From positions 771,300 through 835,299 of the forward strand of contig CH003266.1 in NCBI GenBank assembly GCA_000149265.1: a stretch of 64,000 nucleotides of DNA. Direction: 5' to 3'. This DNA is from Ciona savignyi (Eukaryota; Chordata; Ascidiacea; Phlebobranchia; Cionidae). Within the stretch, counting starts at the first letter, position 1, and every line of letters starts with the position of its first letter. Positions 32,982 through 46,100 of this stretch are shown in pieces. A program made the translations under genes and the position numbers. The notes beneath the pieces are model-generated. The model was not told the origin of the DNA. It ran no database searches and saw only the letters and a list, made by a program, of their open reading frames with translations.

Positions 32982-34667
32982 TTAACCTTCCTCTTTATCG
33001 AGTTTTACCCATCCGTATTTGCTGTGAATTTTAACAATGCGTTGAAACTCGGCCTCGGCGCGTTTCTTTGTGAGTTTGTGCTGTTTCCTCTTCTGGTGTT
33101 TGCTGACCACTGCTCCCCCGTGCGCCAACGCCGCGGCCACCTGGACGAGAAGCGCTTCCACTGTGTAAGCGCTTGACCATCCCTGCGCAGTCAGCACCTC
33201 GAGACAGATGGCGCCGCCGTTCATTACGAAACCGTTCTCGATGTACGGGCTGACCAGGCGCACGAAAGGCGGCGAGAAGGGAAAGTCGGAAGGAAAGGAG
33301 ACGCGGAAATGAATAAAATCGACTCCGTGGTCAACCATCGACCGCCATAGATGAGAACTTTCGTCAAATTTGTAATACTTGATGTCCCATTCGCTGAGAT
33401 CGCTTGCTTCACCGTCGATATCGGTTGACGGTGACACCTCAAACGCGCCTTGACTGTCTTCGCTCGCTTTTTTGAGAAAGCGAAATTCCTTCATAAGTCG
33501 CCGTCCGTTTACCTGCGCGACAAAGAAAATCGTTCATTATTCATGATATCATTTCGCAGACAAATTACAGCGTTATGAAACCGCGATCCGGGCACCGTGT
33601 AATAACCGCATACAATCTAATTAAACGAACAAAAATGGGGCGAAGGGCAAGGCACCGTGAGTCAATCTTCCGCATTCAAGGTAATTGGCTTCCCCGGCCG
33701 TCGTGCCGTGGTCATTACAAGTGCATAAGTTGACTGGCGGATGATGTATTGGATTGCTGGCGACAGTTATGCCATTCACGCCGTTGTGTGACCCTAAAGT
33801 CGGGTTCGTTTTACGCGTTTAACTACGTGTGTTGTTTGAAATGCGATCGCTCTTAAATCACCTGTCCTGACGAGCGTCAATTTTAAATATCCGATATCGA
33901 CTGATTAGCGCGATAAGCAGACGATCTTTCATACCCAACGCACTTCCTTAACGCTTGTCATTCATTATTCACACATGTTAGTGCGATGAAACAGAGACGT
34001 ACCGCACGATTGAAAGGCCTTATTATTAAGAACATCGATCGGCGCACATCAAATTACAGTCCGAAATAAATTAGTCGGCAATGATAACACGCCGTGGTAG
34101 ACAAGCCGAGCTGTCTTTCAGTCGCATTCAAATCAATGTGCGAACGCTGAATTCGAGGGAAGTACGCCTTCCTGTAATTCCGGATAAAAATAGAATATCG
34201 CGTCATGTCGATATTACCGTTTTGGGGCGGTTTTCAATTGTGTCCTGCATTCGACGCGATTCGATTAGTGCATCTTCGATTCGAAGTCCGCGCATTGATT
34301 CTAGCTCTTCAACTGTGTCGTCTTCTTTCGTGGCATCCGTTTCCTCGTTTTTATCCGCTCCGGACGGCTCTTCCCATTTGAGGTGCACGCAGCAGGACGA
34401 AGAAGACGAGCTGACGTCATCGGAAATGACGTGATCTGAAAATATCAAAATCGGTTGGTTTATCATTTTCAGTCGCGACCAGCACCACTTACTCTGCACT
34501 TCAGCGACGTTAAGCATATCCGTCTCCACTTGGCCGCCATCTTGTTCAATCTGTTCATGAATCGCGTCACCTGGCAGGCGGCCAACTGGTGGGGAGGATG
34601 TCGATGACGTCACACGGCGTAAGCGCTTGACAATCAGTCGCGCAAACCGTCTGATTGTGTTAGGCAT
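32982..34667 (-). CDS. ube2ql1: UBE2QL1-like ubiquitin-conjugating enzyme
   Basis: A Q-type E2 enzyme. Exons: 34667-34493, 34435-34218, 33512-32982 (924 nt, 307 residues). Residues 1-130 are basic at the start (MPNTIRRFARLIVKRLRR), then acidic and serine-rich, with no recognised domain. The E2 fold begins at RLMKEF. It shows FPFSPPFVRLVSPYIENG, the active-site segment GGAICLEVLT with predicted catalytic Cys234, QGWSSAYTVEALL and the C-terminal KIHSKYGW. These match UBE2Q-family text; human UBE2QL1, recalled as about 161 residues, starts at the MKE position. The start codon is uncertain: the frame stays open further upstream to an acceptor at 34729, so an earlier exon or a trans-spliced leader is possible. 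Intron 1 is only 57 bp; intron 2 is 705 bp. Confidence 0.87.
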
Positions 34668-34728
34668 GACTAACCATGTAAGAAAGGCGGTCAGATACGC
34701 GAAAAACCTATGTATTAGGCTGTCCAAC

Positions 34729-34741
34729 CTAAAATGGAAAT
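34729..34741 (-). promoter_or_regulatory. Splice-acceptor-like site upstream of UBE2QL1
   Basis: TTTCCATTTTAG on the minus strand ends at 34729, 61 bases before the chosen ATG. It could receive an upstream exon or a trans-spliced leader, both known in ascidians. Confidence 0.4.
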
Positions 34742-37470
34742 TTTTATTAATTTAAGTGTCAAATTTTAGCATAGGTTGAATACCTACTAATGAAATAACT
34801 GCCCTGTAAGCACACACTAACAAATCGTGACTCGTTTAAAGCAAAGGAAACAGACTTACTACTGTCATGTTTCTACAGCGATCGCTATTAAAAACAAACC
34901 GTCATGTTTCCTTGTGTTGTAACAGACATCCTAGACGAGCTAACAATTATCTTAAATCACTACGGTTTCCCAGCGGCAAAGAGAATTTGCTGCGCGATTA
35001 TAATAGAAGCCGTTTGTAAGTCCGTGTTCCCAGTAGTGTAATGGAACCTGATTTGCGTTATTTACTCTCCCTCAATTCAGAGCTATTTCTTTCGATTCTT
35101 TGTTCGGCGCCTTTCGATTCAAATATCTCTCGCTCGGCTATTTGAATGAGCGGTCTAACAATTAATCAACACGACTTTCTTAATACTATTTGGAACTGTA
35201 GTTTTGTCATTTAGTCCTATAATAAATGGTTTGTGTTGAGAACAGCTGCTTTGCTCCTTAATTAGCGGAACTCGGCTGTTAAAAGGTCAACAAGCAGTAC
35301 CACAGGCATAGTTGTTTTATATACAGTTGAATACCACCTCTCTTACGTCAAACTTCTAGGTAAAAGTGTACAGTGCTAGCCCAGCTGTGAACTACAGCTG
35401 TATGTTTCAACTAATTTCTCATCCCTTAAAACAATGAATAATATTCGCTGATCAGATTAGCTCTACAGTCTGCAACTTCGATATTTCGAAACTTTGCAGC
35501 AAATGTCCTATTCCTGGTAACCCGTAACTCAACCTGTACTCTTTGGCCAGTAACTCCCGTGTCACTGATACACACTACACCAGACAGCGCCGAAGAAAAA
35601 GGATATCGATTCGTGGCTTCCAGAAAACCAAATTATAACAGGAACTCAAAGCCCACACGGAAAACAAACCTCTTTCCAATATCCTGGCCGTGCAGCAGTA
35701 AGCAGTCTGTAATGCCGGACGCAGGCCTTTTTAGCGTTGGGTCTATATCTGATCTGTCGAATTTGTGGTGAATTTAGCTGAGAGTGTGTTTCCTGCCTGT
35801 CGCTGACGCTGAATTACATTTCCCGTCGGTTGAGCGGCTCAGAGGAAAACATCTGCCAACAAAAGACGCGGAAAGTGTGTCTGTGGCCACAATAAAACTA
35901 ACAACTGATCGATTTTAAGAAACTGCTGATTGGAACACATGTGCGACCCTGGCTTACGCTTGCGTGTTCAAACTCACTTCTGTTCGTCATAACGCGAGAC
36001 AGTAATACGACAACAACCGGCAATTAAGCTCCAGCACAGACGATACTTGGAACTGCAACGTTTACGAAATTTATAGGCGATTCAGTGCAATAGCTCCATT
36101 TCAGTTGTTGACTCAGGTCTGCAGTGCTTACATGCGCAGAACGCGCAATACAAGAATCGCTTTCGCGGTCGATTTCTTAAGAACGAGACGTATTGCGGAA
36201 ACAAATTAGGATAATTTAAACATCTTATATTTCAATGCAAAGAATGGACGGCAAGCTTACAATACCGACCAACCACTTAAACCATTTCATCTATCAATCT
36301 TATTATTTGTTATAGTCGTAAAATAGTTTCCTAACTGGTAATACAAAACCTTTTGTAATTAGAGTTTCTTAATTGGTAATATACAAACAAAACCTTTTGT
36401 AATTATAGTTAAGAAACAAAAAAGGAAGACATAACGACAGTTGTTTATAAATGTGGATTATGTATTTAAATTATTAACCTGTCTGTCTGCTGTCTGCTTA
36501 TCTATCTTCTTAGCAGCTTTACTAATGTCACAGTACACCTGACAAAGACACAATAACAAAGTGGTAATATATGATTAACCTCAAGAAAAGAAGTAAAAGC
36601 GTATTATGACGCTAATAGCTTTACAATGCCAAGTAAAAGCACCGCGCCAAAAATGTACTAAACAGTGGCCTCTCTCCAGATTTATACATATTATTTAAGC
36701 TTTTAACCATTAACGGATAATTCGATTATCCCCTATCTAATAATGTATGTAGAATTACGGAGAAATCCCATTGTAAAAAAAGATATTAGGACATCCGCTG
36801 TTTGGTGACGTATTTCGACTGGATTATTACGTAAATTTACAGTTATCCATCGAAGATCCAACTGGCAGTCAGTTGACACCGACGTCCATGAAATATTAAC
36901 CAGTAATTGACTATCCTAACGATACGCGAAAAAAATCATTAGTTTTTTCCAACTGAAAGCAACATTGAAATCCCTTCATCGATCAAAGTAAAGGTCATAC
37001 TTATTAGATTCATGCGCGACTGCCTTATCGACTTTTCGCTATTCCGAAGGATTACTGCAGCACATTTTGAACTCACTAACTCAACAGTCATGCCTACTTA
37101 AAGCCAGTGGGTTTTTAGGCCCAATTAGAGAACACATACGCACAAGTGCTGGGATACAGGGCAAAATTATGTGTCAAACTTGCCTTTTTAACTAAATCTA
37201 TGTTGCTCTAATAAAAGGTCTGGTTTGGTTGATGCATATTTCTATATCGCTGTGCAGCGTTTCAACTCAAAGCCCGTCAGTTCCAACGCCTATGCTGCGT
37301 AGCGTATTGTTTCCTCGTAATTAATGGACCACGCATGTCCCCCTCGTATACACGTAGCTACGTGATTTAAGCAACCTCCAATTGCACTGTAGGGTGGGCT
37401 GTAATTTTCAAGCGAACTAGAACAGCATCAGCCCTATGGCTACGCTCGTCACTGTAACTGCTTTGAAAAG

Positions 37471-37585
37471 CTAAATGGTTAACGCGGCCGATACAAATAC
37501 TACTTACTTATATACAAAAACGGTCTAAGCGACGAGCCATATCATGGTTTCGAAACTTGGCTCGGTAAAAAAATAAAAAAAGCAA
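37471..37585 (+). repeat. SINE-B
   Basis: CTAAATGGTTAACGCGGCCG head, TGGTTTCGAAACTTGGCTCG B-box, then an A-rich tail. It is the only repeat I see for several kilobases on either side. Confidence 0.65.
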
Positions 37586-38214
37586 AAGAAAATTAGAAAA
37601 TGCTTGTGCGAGGCTACGACAAAAGAACATCACGATCTTAGAAAAGTTCTACGTCAAATCAGATGCCATGAATAATTAATACAAGCTCCACCAATCAAAT
37701 CGTCCGAACAGCGAGAAAAAAGAACAAAACGGCCTCTTTTAAACCGAATCCGTCCAATAAAGGAATGTACAGTTAAGTACATTACTGCCAGTCGGTACAG
37801 ACTTACGAACAGTAACTGCTGGTATTGCTGTGCAAGGCACTCCAGCGTGTATGTATATTTACATGCGCCGCATCATGCTAAGCTGCAGTCAAATTATACC
37901 ACGTTTTGATCACGACGCGAGTAACTAAATCGTGATTAATCGTCATCACAGACTCGATTATTGTTTTCTTGATTTTTTCTAGATTTGTATAGTGCGGTAT
38001 TTATAGCTTGCTGTTAATTAAAAACATTACTAGAATGTTTTGCCACAACACTTAGCTTAAATATGCCTATACCAGCACGTCTAAGTTGTAAAATAATAGT
38101 TAAAACTTAAAATCGCAACATCAAATCAAACAATTAGTTTAAAACAAGAGCAATAAAGCAACAGCATCATACTAAGTTTCTTTCCCGTTTTAAAAACGCC
38201 ACCAAGGCACCAAC

Positions 38215-38453
38215 TTGACATTTACAGCGTCATTGCCTTTTTCCTACGGGTTGTATTTGAGCTGTGCTTTAATCGTCTGGCGTTTGCGGAATATAAAACT
38301 AATCATCATCAAAAAAAAGATCAGCCATTTCTCTTTGTTTACACTTGCCGTATCCTGCTTTGTTAGCGGATTTGGCCAACAAACTGGTTTTCCGCGTATC
38401 TGGCCGGATGGCGTGAACGATTCTCATTTGCGGGCGCCGTATTATCCTGGGTA
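38215..38453 (+). other. Unassigned exon-like open frame
   Basis: The frame has no ATG. It reads HFSLFTLAVSCFVSGFGQQ, a signal-peptide-like segment, then TGFPRIWPDGVNDSHLRAPYYPG and stops beside a possible donor (GG/GTATTAG at 38452). An acceptor-like TTTACAG lies at 38219-38225. No family is recognised and no partner exon found. It may be chance. Confidence 0.15.
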
Positions 38454-40117
38454 TTAGGCAAATCTGTAATAGAGTCGTGGAAGCTTAGAAATAATCAGGG
38501 ATCGCCTGGTGAGAACAGTCAACATACCCTGCAGTTTTTCCCATGCAATGTAGAAAACGTTTGTGCTTACATCAAGAACACTTACACAAGATTGAAAACG
38601 GACGAACTTACACGTTAATACGATAGGAATTAGTAACACCAATAAAACAAAAAGATTATTCGGTATCCTAACTCATAGGCTGATGGAGTCTTGTTGTACG
38701 AACTTATACTTTGATTCTTAATAGCAATACTCGGCGCACCCATCTAACTGTCGGTACATACAGTACTAATGTTTATTAGACGCATAACGGACTGAAAAGA
38801 AATCGTATTGCCACAACCTAAGAAATCCATATTAATCTGATATAATAGAAACGATTTCCGTGATCAGTAGACTAATTTAATACAGTAATCTTTAATATAT
38901 AACGCATATACAGCTCATGTAATAGCAATGTATATTATTTAAATCGTTTAATCTTTAAGTAATGTGCTTTAGACTATTGTCTCTACCTTCGCTTTAACAT
39001 TGCCTTAATATGTACAACGAAATCGCCTATCTAAGTGCATGGCCTCGGGCATTTTATCTTCGACTAGTTTTCCCATAATGGTTACTGACTTGAGCTTAAT
39101 AACAGTGCGCGTTCTAGTGTCGTCAGTACAGCCGACTATTACGCGCCTATAAACTACAGTGCCCACTATTACTACACGACGACCTCTAACATATAGCAAG
39201 TATATGATATACAGTGAATGTACCTATCTCTCTACTGCTGTAAATCACACACTTTACATTCGTTCTAGCTTTGTTTTGGAGGTACATGCCTAAAACTCTG
39301 TCAAACGTTGGCCAGATAGAATACAAATTGTACCAAACCGTTATGCACAAAGAAAAACTGTTTATGTTTGTAATCTGCGCTAGTATTCTAGCATTGGCGT
39401 CGGTATGGGTTCTTCTTCGCTAAAGCAAATCGATATGCAATTACACCTTTTAAAACAAAAACACAACTGAAGAAACTGTATGTAAATAGAAATATGTCGA
39501 TTCTCCTTGTTTGGTCTATTTTGACAGTCAATTCTAAATCTGGCTTACGTCGCAGGCTCTAAGGCACAACAAACTCATTAATTCAGGCCACATTTATTTG
39601 CTTTGCATAGAAACGAGGAAAAACAGCAAGCAGCCATAGTAGAATTGGAACAAACATGGTTACTCCGGCAGACAAATCACAGCCATATCTTTCTGTACTT
39701 TGTAACCGTATAACAATAAAGCTATATAAAAGCTTAGCATCGGTTAAATTTAGACATACGCTACTCTCGTATAGTCGTTTATTAACGCAACCACAGTTAA
39801 AATTAAAGATTGATTCTAAAAAAACGAAAGCGAGTTTAATTAAAGAGAGGAAATTTAACTCGCGTCGCGCGCTCAAATATACAAAAAAATGAAATAATTA
39901 AAATAACGATTTTAGGTTTTTGATTTATAATTATAAATCGGGTTTTGACAGCTGAAAATTTCAAATAAGGTTAAGGAATCTAATATACATAGCTTATTAC
40001 TTTCCTGCATGTTAAAACATCATTCAACAACTGACTAGGCAAGTCACGAACACACATTGCAGTATTCTTGCACAAGGTTTATGGCAAATTCGCGGCCGCT
40101 GGCATGAGCGAATTTTG

Positions 40118-43100
40118 TCACGTTTGTGCCATCCGCTTAGCAGGGTCGTAAATGTAACGTAGAAACTGCATGTTAACCTTTACAGGTTGAGATACAATTT
40201 CACTAGATTCGGCAAGTTTCTTTTTCGACTTTTTCCCTTTACCGCCCAATACGGATATGGTTTCGGGTTTTAAGCCATCTAAAAAAAAGCAAAGAGTTAA
40301 ATAAACTGATTTTGTAAATCTTACAATTTTAAACTTCCCAAAATAGCTTTTTAACTCGTTTATCGCACGTTGAAAAATACAAAGACTTTAAATAATTCAA
40401 AATTCGTCTTTTAACTCGTTTATTTACTAACACACTCTTTTCCTTTAATCAATATCTCCAATACCTCGAACTCTGATCTTGACCTTTCCGCTGAGACCAA
40501 ACGAGCCTTCGATAATTCCACGTTCTCCTGTGGACAGTTCAACACGGAGACCCGTAAACATTGCTACGTTCGTTTCTTTCTTCAACAGTCCTCGGCATAT
40601 CACGCTTTCTTCGTCGTGTACCTGTCGGTTTGTTGTTGTTGTTTTTTTTGTTTTTTTTTTACCAAGCCAAGTTTCGAACCCATGGTGGGCTAAAACTCTT
40701 GGACCGATTTTGCATAAGAGTCGGTATATGTATCGGTCGCGTTAACCATTTGGTCACACGGCCGTGTATCTGTGGGTTTTTGTTAAAATTTTTTATTTTT
40801 CACCGAGCCAAGTTTCGAACCCATGGTGGGCTAGTTACTCGGACCTTTTGTATATAAGTCGGTATATGTATCGGACGCGTTAACCATTCGGCCACACGAT
40901 CGTGTATCTGTGTTTTTTTACCAAGCCAAGTTTCAAACCCCTGATGAGCTCGTCACCAGGACCGTTTTTTTGTATAAGAGTCGGTATATGTATCGGACGC
41001 GTTAATCATTCGACCACACGGCCGTACATCTGTGGGTTGTTTTGCTTTGTTTACACCTTGGCGGATGAAAACACTGCCTCTATACTCTATAAGTTTTCCG
41101 CTATGTCGATACGGCTCCACGCAAATTACAGCTGTCAAATTATCCATAGAATGTATCTACGATCGGGATAACGATTTAGAATCGATTATTGGAGTGTCTC
41201 TGGTTCAAGCGCTTAATAAGTGTCACATATCGACTTGGTCCAACAACTGGCTTAAGGAGTAAACTATTGTGACCTTTTACTTGGCAACGGTGATTTATTT
41301 TGTTTATGTAATAGAAAAAAATACGAGTTAGGAGAATGGCGTTTAAATGTCCTTTAAATTACCATCGCTTTGTTAACGCTTTATGATTTTGGAATATTCA
41401 AAATTATTTTTTTGCTTCTGCATGGAAAAGAAAAACGATTAATGACAAATTAAGTTTAGTTTCGTTTCTCTTAGTCAAATAATAAAAAAGATATTTATGC
41501 TTATCCCCGTAAATGAGAAAACCAAGGTGTTAACTTACGGACAATCAGATTACATCGCGCCCACCGTCGGGTTACCGGAGCTATTGCAGTGTGTTGTGTA
41601 TGATTCACACGTTTCTTTAATTTAGTAGAACCCATTAATCCGCTGGGTTAAGGCAATGTAAGTGACTTGCCCAAGGTCAAGGACACAACCGAAAAGCAAG
41701 CGAACAGTTTCGAATCTGTAACCTTTCGGCTGAAAGGCGTCGCTTTAAACACCAGACTAAACCGGCCGGACATTAGGAAAATAAAACTTCTCATGTATGG
41801 TAAAAACAGGATGACAAAAAAACAAGAATAGCAACGTATGTTTCACTCTTCTTATTGTGAACAATACAAGACGGGAAGGATTAGGTGAGTAATATTTACC
41901 CTTTCAACAGTCCCTTCCCGTGATTTGTTTTTATAAACTTTTAACTTCGGTAGAACGGATGACACGTAGTCCTTGGACGTGATCGCTTCCAATATTTCCG
42001 CTTTGAAAGCGAGCCTGGAACAAAGCGAGTTACAAAGTGTAGGTTGCGGTGGATTTGGCTGGCCGTTTGGTCTAGCGGTTAAGTGCGTCGCCTTTCAACC
42101 GAAAGGTTACAGGTTCGAAACTGGTCGCTAGCTAGTCGGTTGTGTCCTTGGGCAAGGCACTTTACGGACATTATCTGAACCCAGCGGATTGATGGGTTCT
42201 ACCAAATTGGAACGTGTCTATCATATACAACACACTGTAATAGCTCCGGTAACCCGACGATGGGCGCGAGGTGATCTGACGATTGCCCGTGTGTTAACTC
42301 TCTTGGTTTTCCCATTCACGGGGATAAACATGAATATCCTATCCTATTACAAAGACGCCGAACCTGCATTTGTTCGCATTCACGTCCGAATCAAATCTTG
42401 ATCCGATGGCTAAGCTGTCCGGTTTGCAAACGACGGGTTTTTCGAATTCCAGCAAAGCCCACTGTGGCGCACTTTTGTCCCTGAAAAAATTCTGTTAAAG
42501 CACATTTACTATATATACGTGATGTTTATGTATTATACTCGTGAATGGAGAAAGCAATCGTCAGATTATATAGTGCCCATCTCCTGGTTACCTAAGCTAC
42601 TGCACTGTTTAGTTTAGTTCATTCATTTTCCCCCAGTTTTTAAGAATGGCAAACAAATATAATCACGATACAGGAACGGGAAAAGACGGCAAAACGAACA
42701 GTCGTTAAAACACGTATTTAAAAAAAGAAGATATAATTTAATAAATATAGCGGACGCGGCCGCCAAACCCAGGCGAAAGAACAATATTAAGCGATCCAAA
42801 TTTAATTAGGATTAAAACGATATAGAGCCCTGAAGAAGAGTGTGCGGTAAAGAGCGACCAGTACTGAGGGGGAGCCGGCTTTAAGAGAAGGTGTGGCCCG
42901 AAAGCGTGGACCACTGTGTTGAGTATCACAGAGATTTTTCTACTGTTTTTAGTGACTTATTTTTCACTTGGTTGTTAGTGCTTTGCTAAAGGACGCGACC
43001 GTCAAGCCAGTGGCAGGTTTTTTACCATTTTTAACCAAAGTCAAACCAAATGGGCCTTGCAGCACAGGGCATATAGCGATTTCCATATGTTGACATGTGA

Positions 43101-46100
43101 AAATTACAAAATAAATTAAAGCATAGTCAGTTATACATTACGTACTTTGATAGCTCATTGCGAAATATGTAATCCGCCGAGAAATCGAATTTTCTTTGCG
43201 TCAGTTGTAGGTTTTCTACGGCGCCCACTGGAGGAGAAGTGGCTTCAACTTTATCGCCACTAGATGAGTCTTGAGCAAATATTGTGATTCTAGCCATGAC
43301 CGTAGCGTGTCCGATTGTAACGTGAAACTTTGATTTCGTGAGAACATCCCCAACGTAGTACGCGATTTTAGTTATTCGTACAATGGCCGCGTAAAGTGTG
43401 GGTAAGGTACCGGGGCTGCAAACCAAACCCCGCTCTAGTAGTTTGGGGTCGAATTGGGTGACACACAGCCCCGCTCTGTCACCCTGCTTCACAGAAGAAG
43501 TCGGTTTCCGAAACATTTGGATCGATTTAACTTTTTTGGTGGCCTGTAAAAGGATTATAGAACTTGTAAACTAATTTGTTTGGTTTTAAACTACGATGTG
43601 ATGATGTTATGGGCATTGAGTGCTTAATGCCATGTACTGGATAGGATAGGATATTCAATGTTATGGGGAAACCAAGGGGGTTAACACACAGGCAATCGTC
43701 AGATCACCTCGTGCTCACCGTCGGGTTACCGGAGCTATTACAGTGTGTTGTATATGATAGACTCCAATTTGGTAGAACCCATTAATCCGCTGAGTCCTGG
43801 CAATGTCCGTAAAGTTCCTTGCCCAAGGACACAACCGACTAGCTAGCGACCAGTTTCGCACCTGCAACCTCTCGATTAAAATGCGACGCACTTGACCGCA
43901 AAACTAACGGGCCAGACAATAATAATAATAATAACCAACAAGTAATCCAAAACCAAGTAACCTGCAAATTGGAAATTTCGACAGTGTCATTGACCGATAC
44001 TTTTCCACTTAAAACAGTCCCTGTCATCACTGTTCCTTGTCCTCTGATGGAAAAACAATGGTCAACACTGAAAAGAAACGTTCCATCTGACGAGCGATTG
44101 GGAATGTAAGTGTTTTGCCCCAAAACCTGAAAATTTAAGAAAACATGGTAAAAATCGAAATAAAAATAAAATAATAAAAAATAATGTGTTTTGCCCCAAA
44201 ATGAAAATAATAATCATCGCCATATACCGAAACCCTAAGACATAACTTTTCTCTTTTAATCTTCCATAGCAGGAAACTGGAAGTACTCCGTGTAAAGTTA
44301 ATAATAGAAAATGATATAGCGAAAATATAGTTAACAGGGCATGATCTAGAGCAGGGGTTGGCAACTTTTCTAGTCGGCGGGCCAGATGTAGGAAATGAAG
44401 TTTTTGGTGGTCCGAATTATTACATAAATAGTATACAATATCTTAATTACAGGGTATGGTTAGATACAGTCTGCGGATCGGCTAAAATCCCTTTACAGGC
44501 CGGACCCACTGAATGGAGGAAAGTTTGCCAAGTACTTTGTCCCAGCACACACCCAAACCCGACTAGATAGCGTCTGGTTTTGAGCTACAATGAGCTAACC
44601 AGGCAGAATCCCGTATTTCTTTAAATCACACCAACGTCAAAATAAAAAATGTCCTTAGTTTATTTTTTGTTTCCACGATGAAAACATAAATCAGGACTTT
44701 TAAAAAAAAATTTGAAAAACAGAAAAAAATGGCAAAACGACAGTCGTAAGAACATGTCTAAAAACAAGCAATAAATTATTAAAATTCGGTAAAATTAGAC
44801 GTGGCCGCTAAACCCATGTCCTGTCACATTCTAGTATGGTTCTCGACAAACTTTAATCAGCTCTTCTATTCCTTCGGGTTGACAATGGGTGACATCATCA
44901 GGGGAAGCACCAGGGTTGGCCGCAACCATTGCAATTGGACACCCGGCAAACTTTGTATTTTCCAATGTTTTGTGCATCCGTTTTTTCATCTTTTCCACTG
45001 CGGACTGTAAAACACAACAACAAACACAGAGATATATTATTCACACAATCAAATCTTGGATAATTAATTAAGCACAATCAAATTTTTTAAACTTATATTT
45101 TTCGTTTTTTTATTGTGTTTTTTTTTATTGTGTTTTTTCATTTTTTATTGTGTTTTTTCGTTTTTTATTGTGTTTTTTTTTGTTATTTTTTGTGTTTTTT
45201 TATTTTTTATTGTGTGATTTTCGTCTTTTATTGTGTTTTTTCGTTTTTTTATTGTGTTTTTTCGTTTTTTATTGTGTTTTTTTTCGTTTTTTTATTGTGA
45301 GCATTACCGTAAGTTAAAAAATTGTGATCTAAGAAATACCATGACAAAATGCTATTCTCACCTGTCTTTTCTCAGGTGCCAGCAAGTCCACCTTATTCAG
45401 TACAACAAGCATCCTGTTGCACACAATCTCCCCAATCACGAGGCATTCCGCAGTTTGCGTTTGAACCCCTTTTATAACGTCTATCACCAACACCATTAGA
45501 TCTATTATCTGAGCTCCTGGAACACAGCATTGTTAAGGCATAAACAAGTTTTGTATTGTTTTGTACTCATACTTGTTTTTATATTATAGTTTAGTTTAGT
45601 TCATGCATTTTTTGCCCCAGTATTTAAAAATGGCGAATAAAATAACGACATGGGAACAGGAAAAGACAGCAAAACGAACAGTCGTAAAAACAGGTCATTA
45701 AAAATAGAATTGTCTCTAGTTTTTTTTAAATTTAAAATTTTTTTCACATGCATTGATTTTGGATGAAGTTCTTGTGAATTTTAAAAGCTTGTGAAATGCT
45801 AATTATATGTCCTCCAAAATTTTTCTTAGATTTTTTTTTATTTAAATTCCTTTTTATTATGTCCTACTAAAATGCATTCCATTTAAATAAATTTCTTGTC
45901 TGATTTGAAAGATTATAAAAGCAAATTACAAATTATCTTAGATATTTATTTGTTTTAATTCAATTTCCTTTATTGTGCCCTTCTACAACTTTGACATGAA
46001 TTTAATTTGATCAATTTCTTGTACTTTTTTAAATATTACAAATGCAAATTATATATCCAACTCTGATTACAGTTCATAAAATTCGCATTTTTAGTATACC

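Larger units (their letters stand above)
34668..40117. other. Intergenic stretch between UBE2QL1 and EEFSEC
   Basis: Mostly unique-looking, less repeat-dense DNA. It holds one SINE-B (37471-37585) and one weak exon-like frame (38215-38453). It may include UBE2QL1 promoter or distal regulatory DNA, but I see no site I can name. The stretches 35000-37400 and 38500-40100 give nothing I can support. Confidence 0.5.

Noticed and set aside
41032-41262. Plus-strand frame between EEFSEC exons 8 and 9
   Set aside because: No family match, and EEFSEC exons join in frame without it. It overlaps the edge of a SINE-B copy.
43127-43146. Using the TAC/GTAATG donor for EEFSEC exon 6
   Set aside because: It breaks the phase with the exon at 42480. 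AA/GTACGT five bases earlier keeps phase and gives ELSKDKSAPQW.
44793-44852. Extending EEFSEC exon 4 to its stop codon (VCREPY end)
   Set aside because: Would truncate the GTPase after domain 1. The GTTTGT donor at 44851 restores similarity and phase with the next exon.
45115-45300. Phe/Tyr-rich plus-strand frame
   Set aside because: Translation of a T-rich minisatellite.
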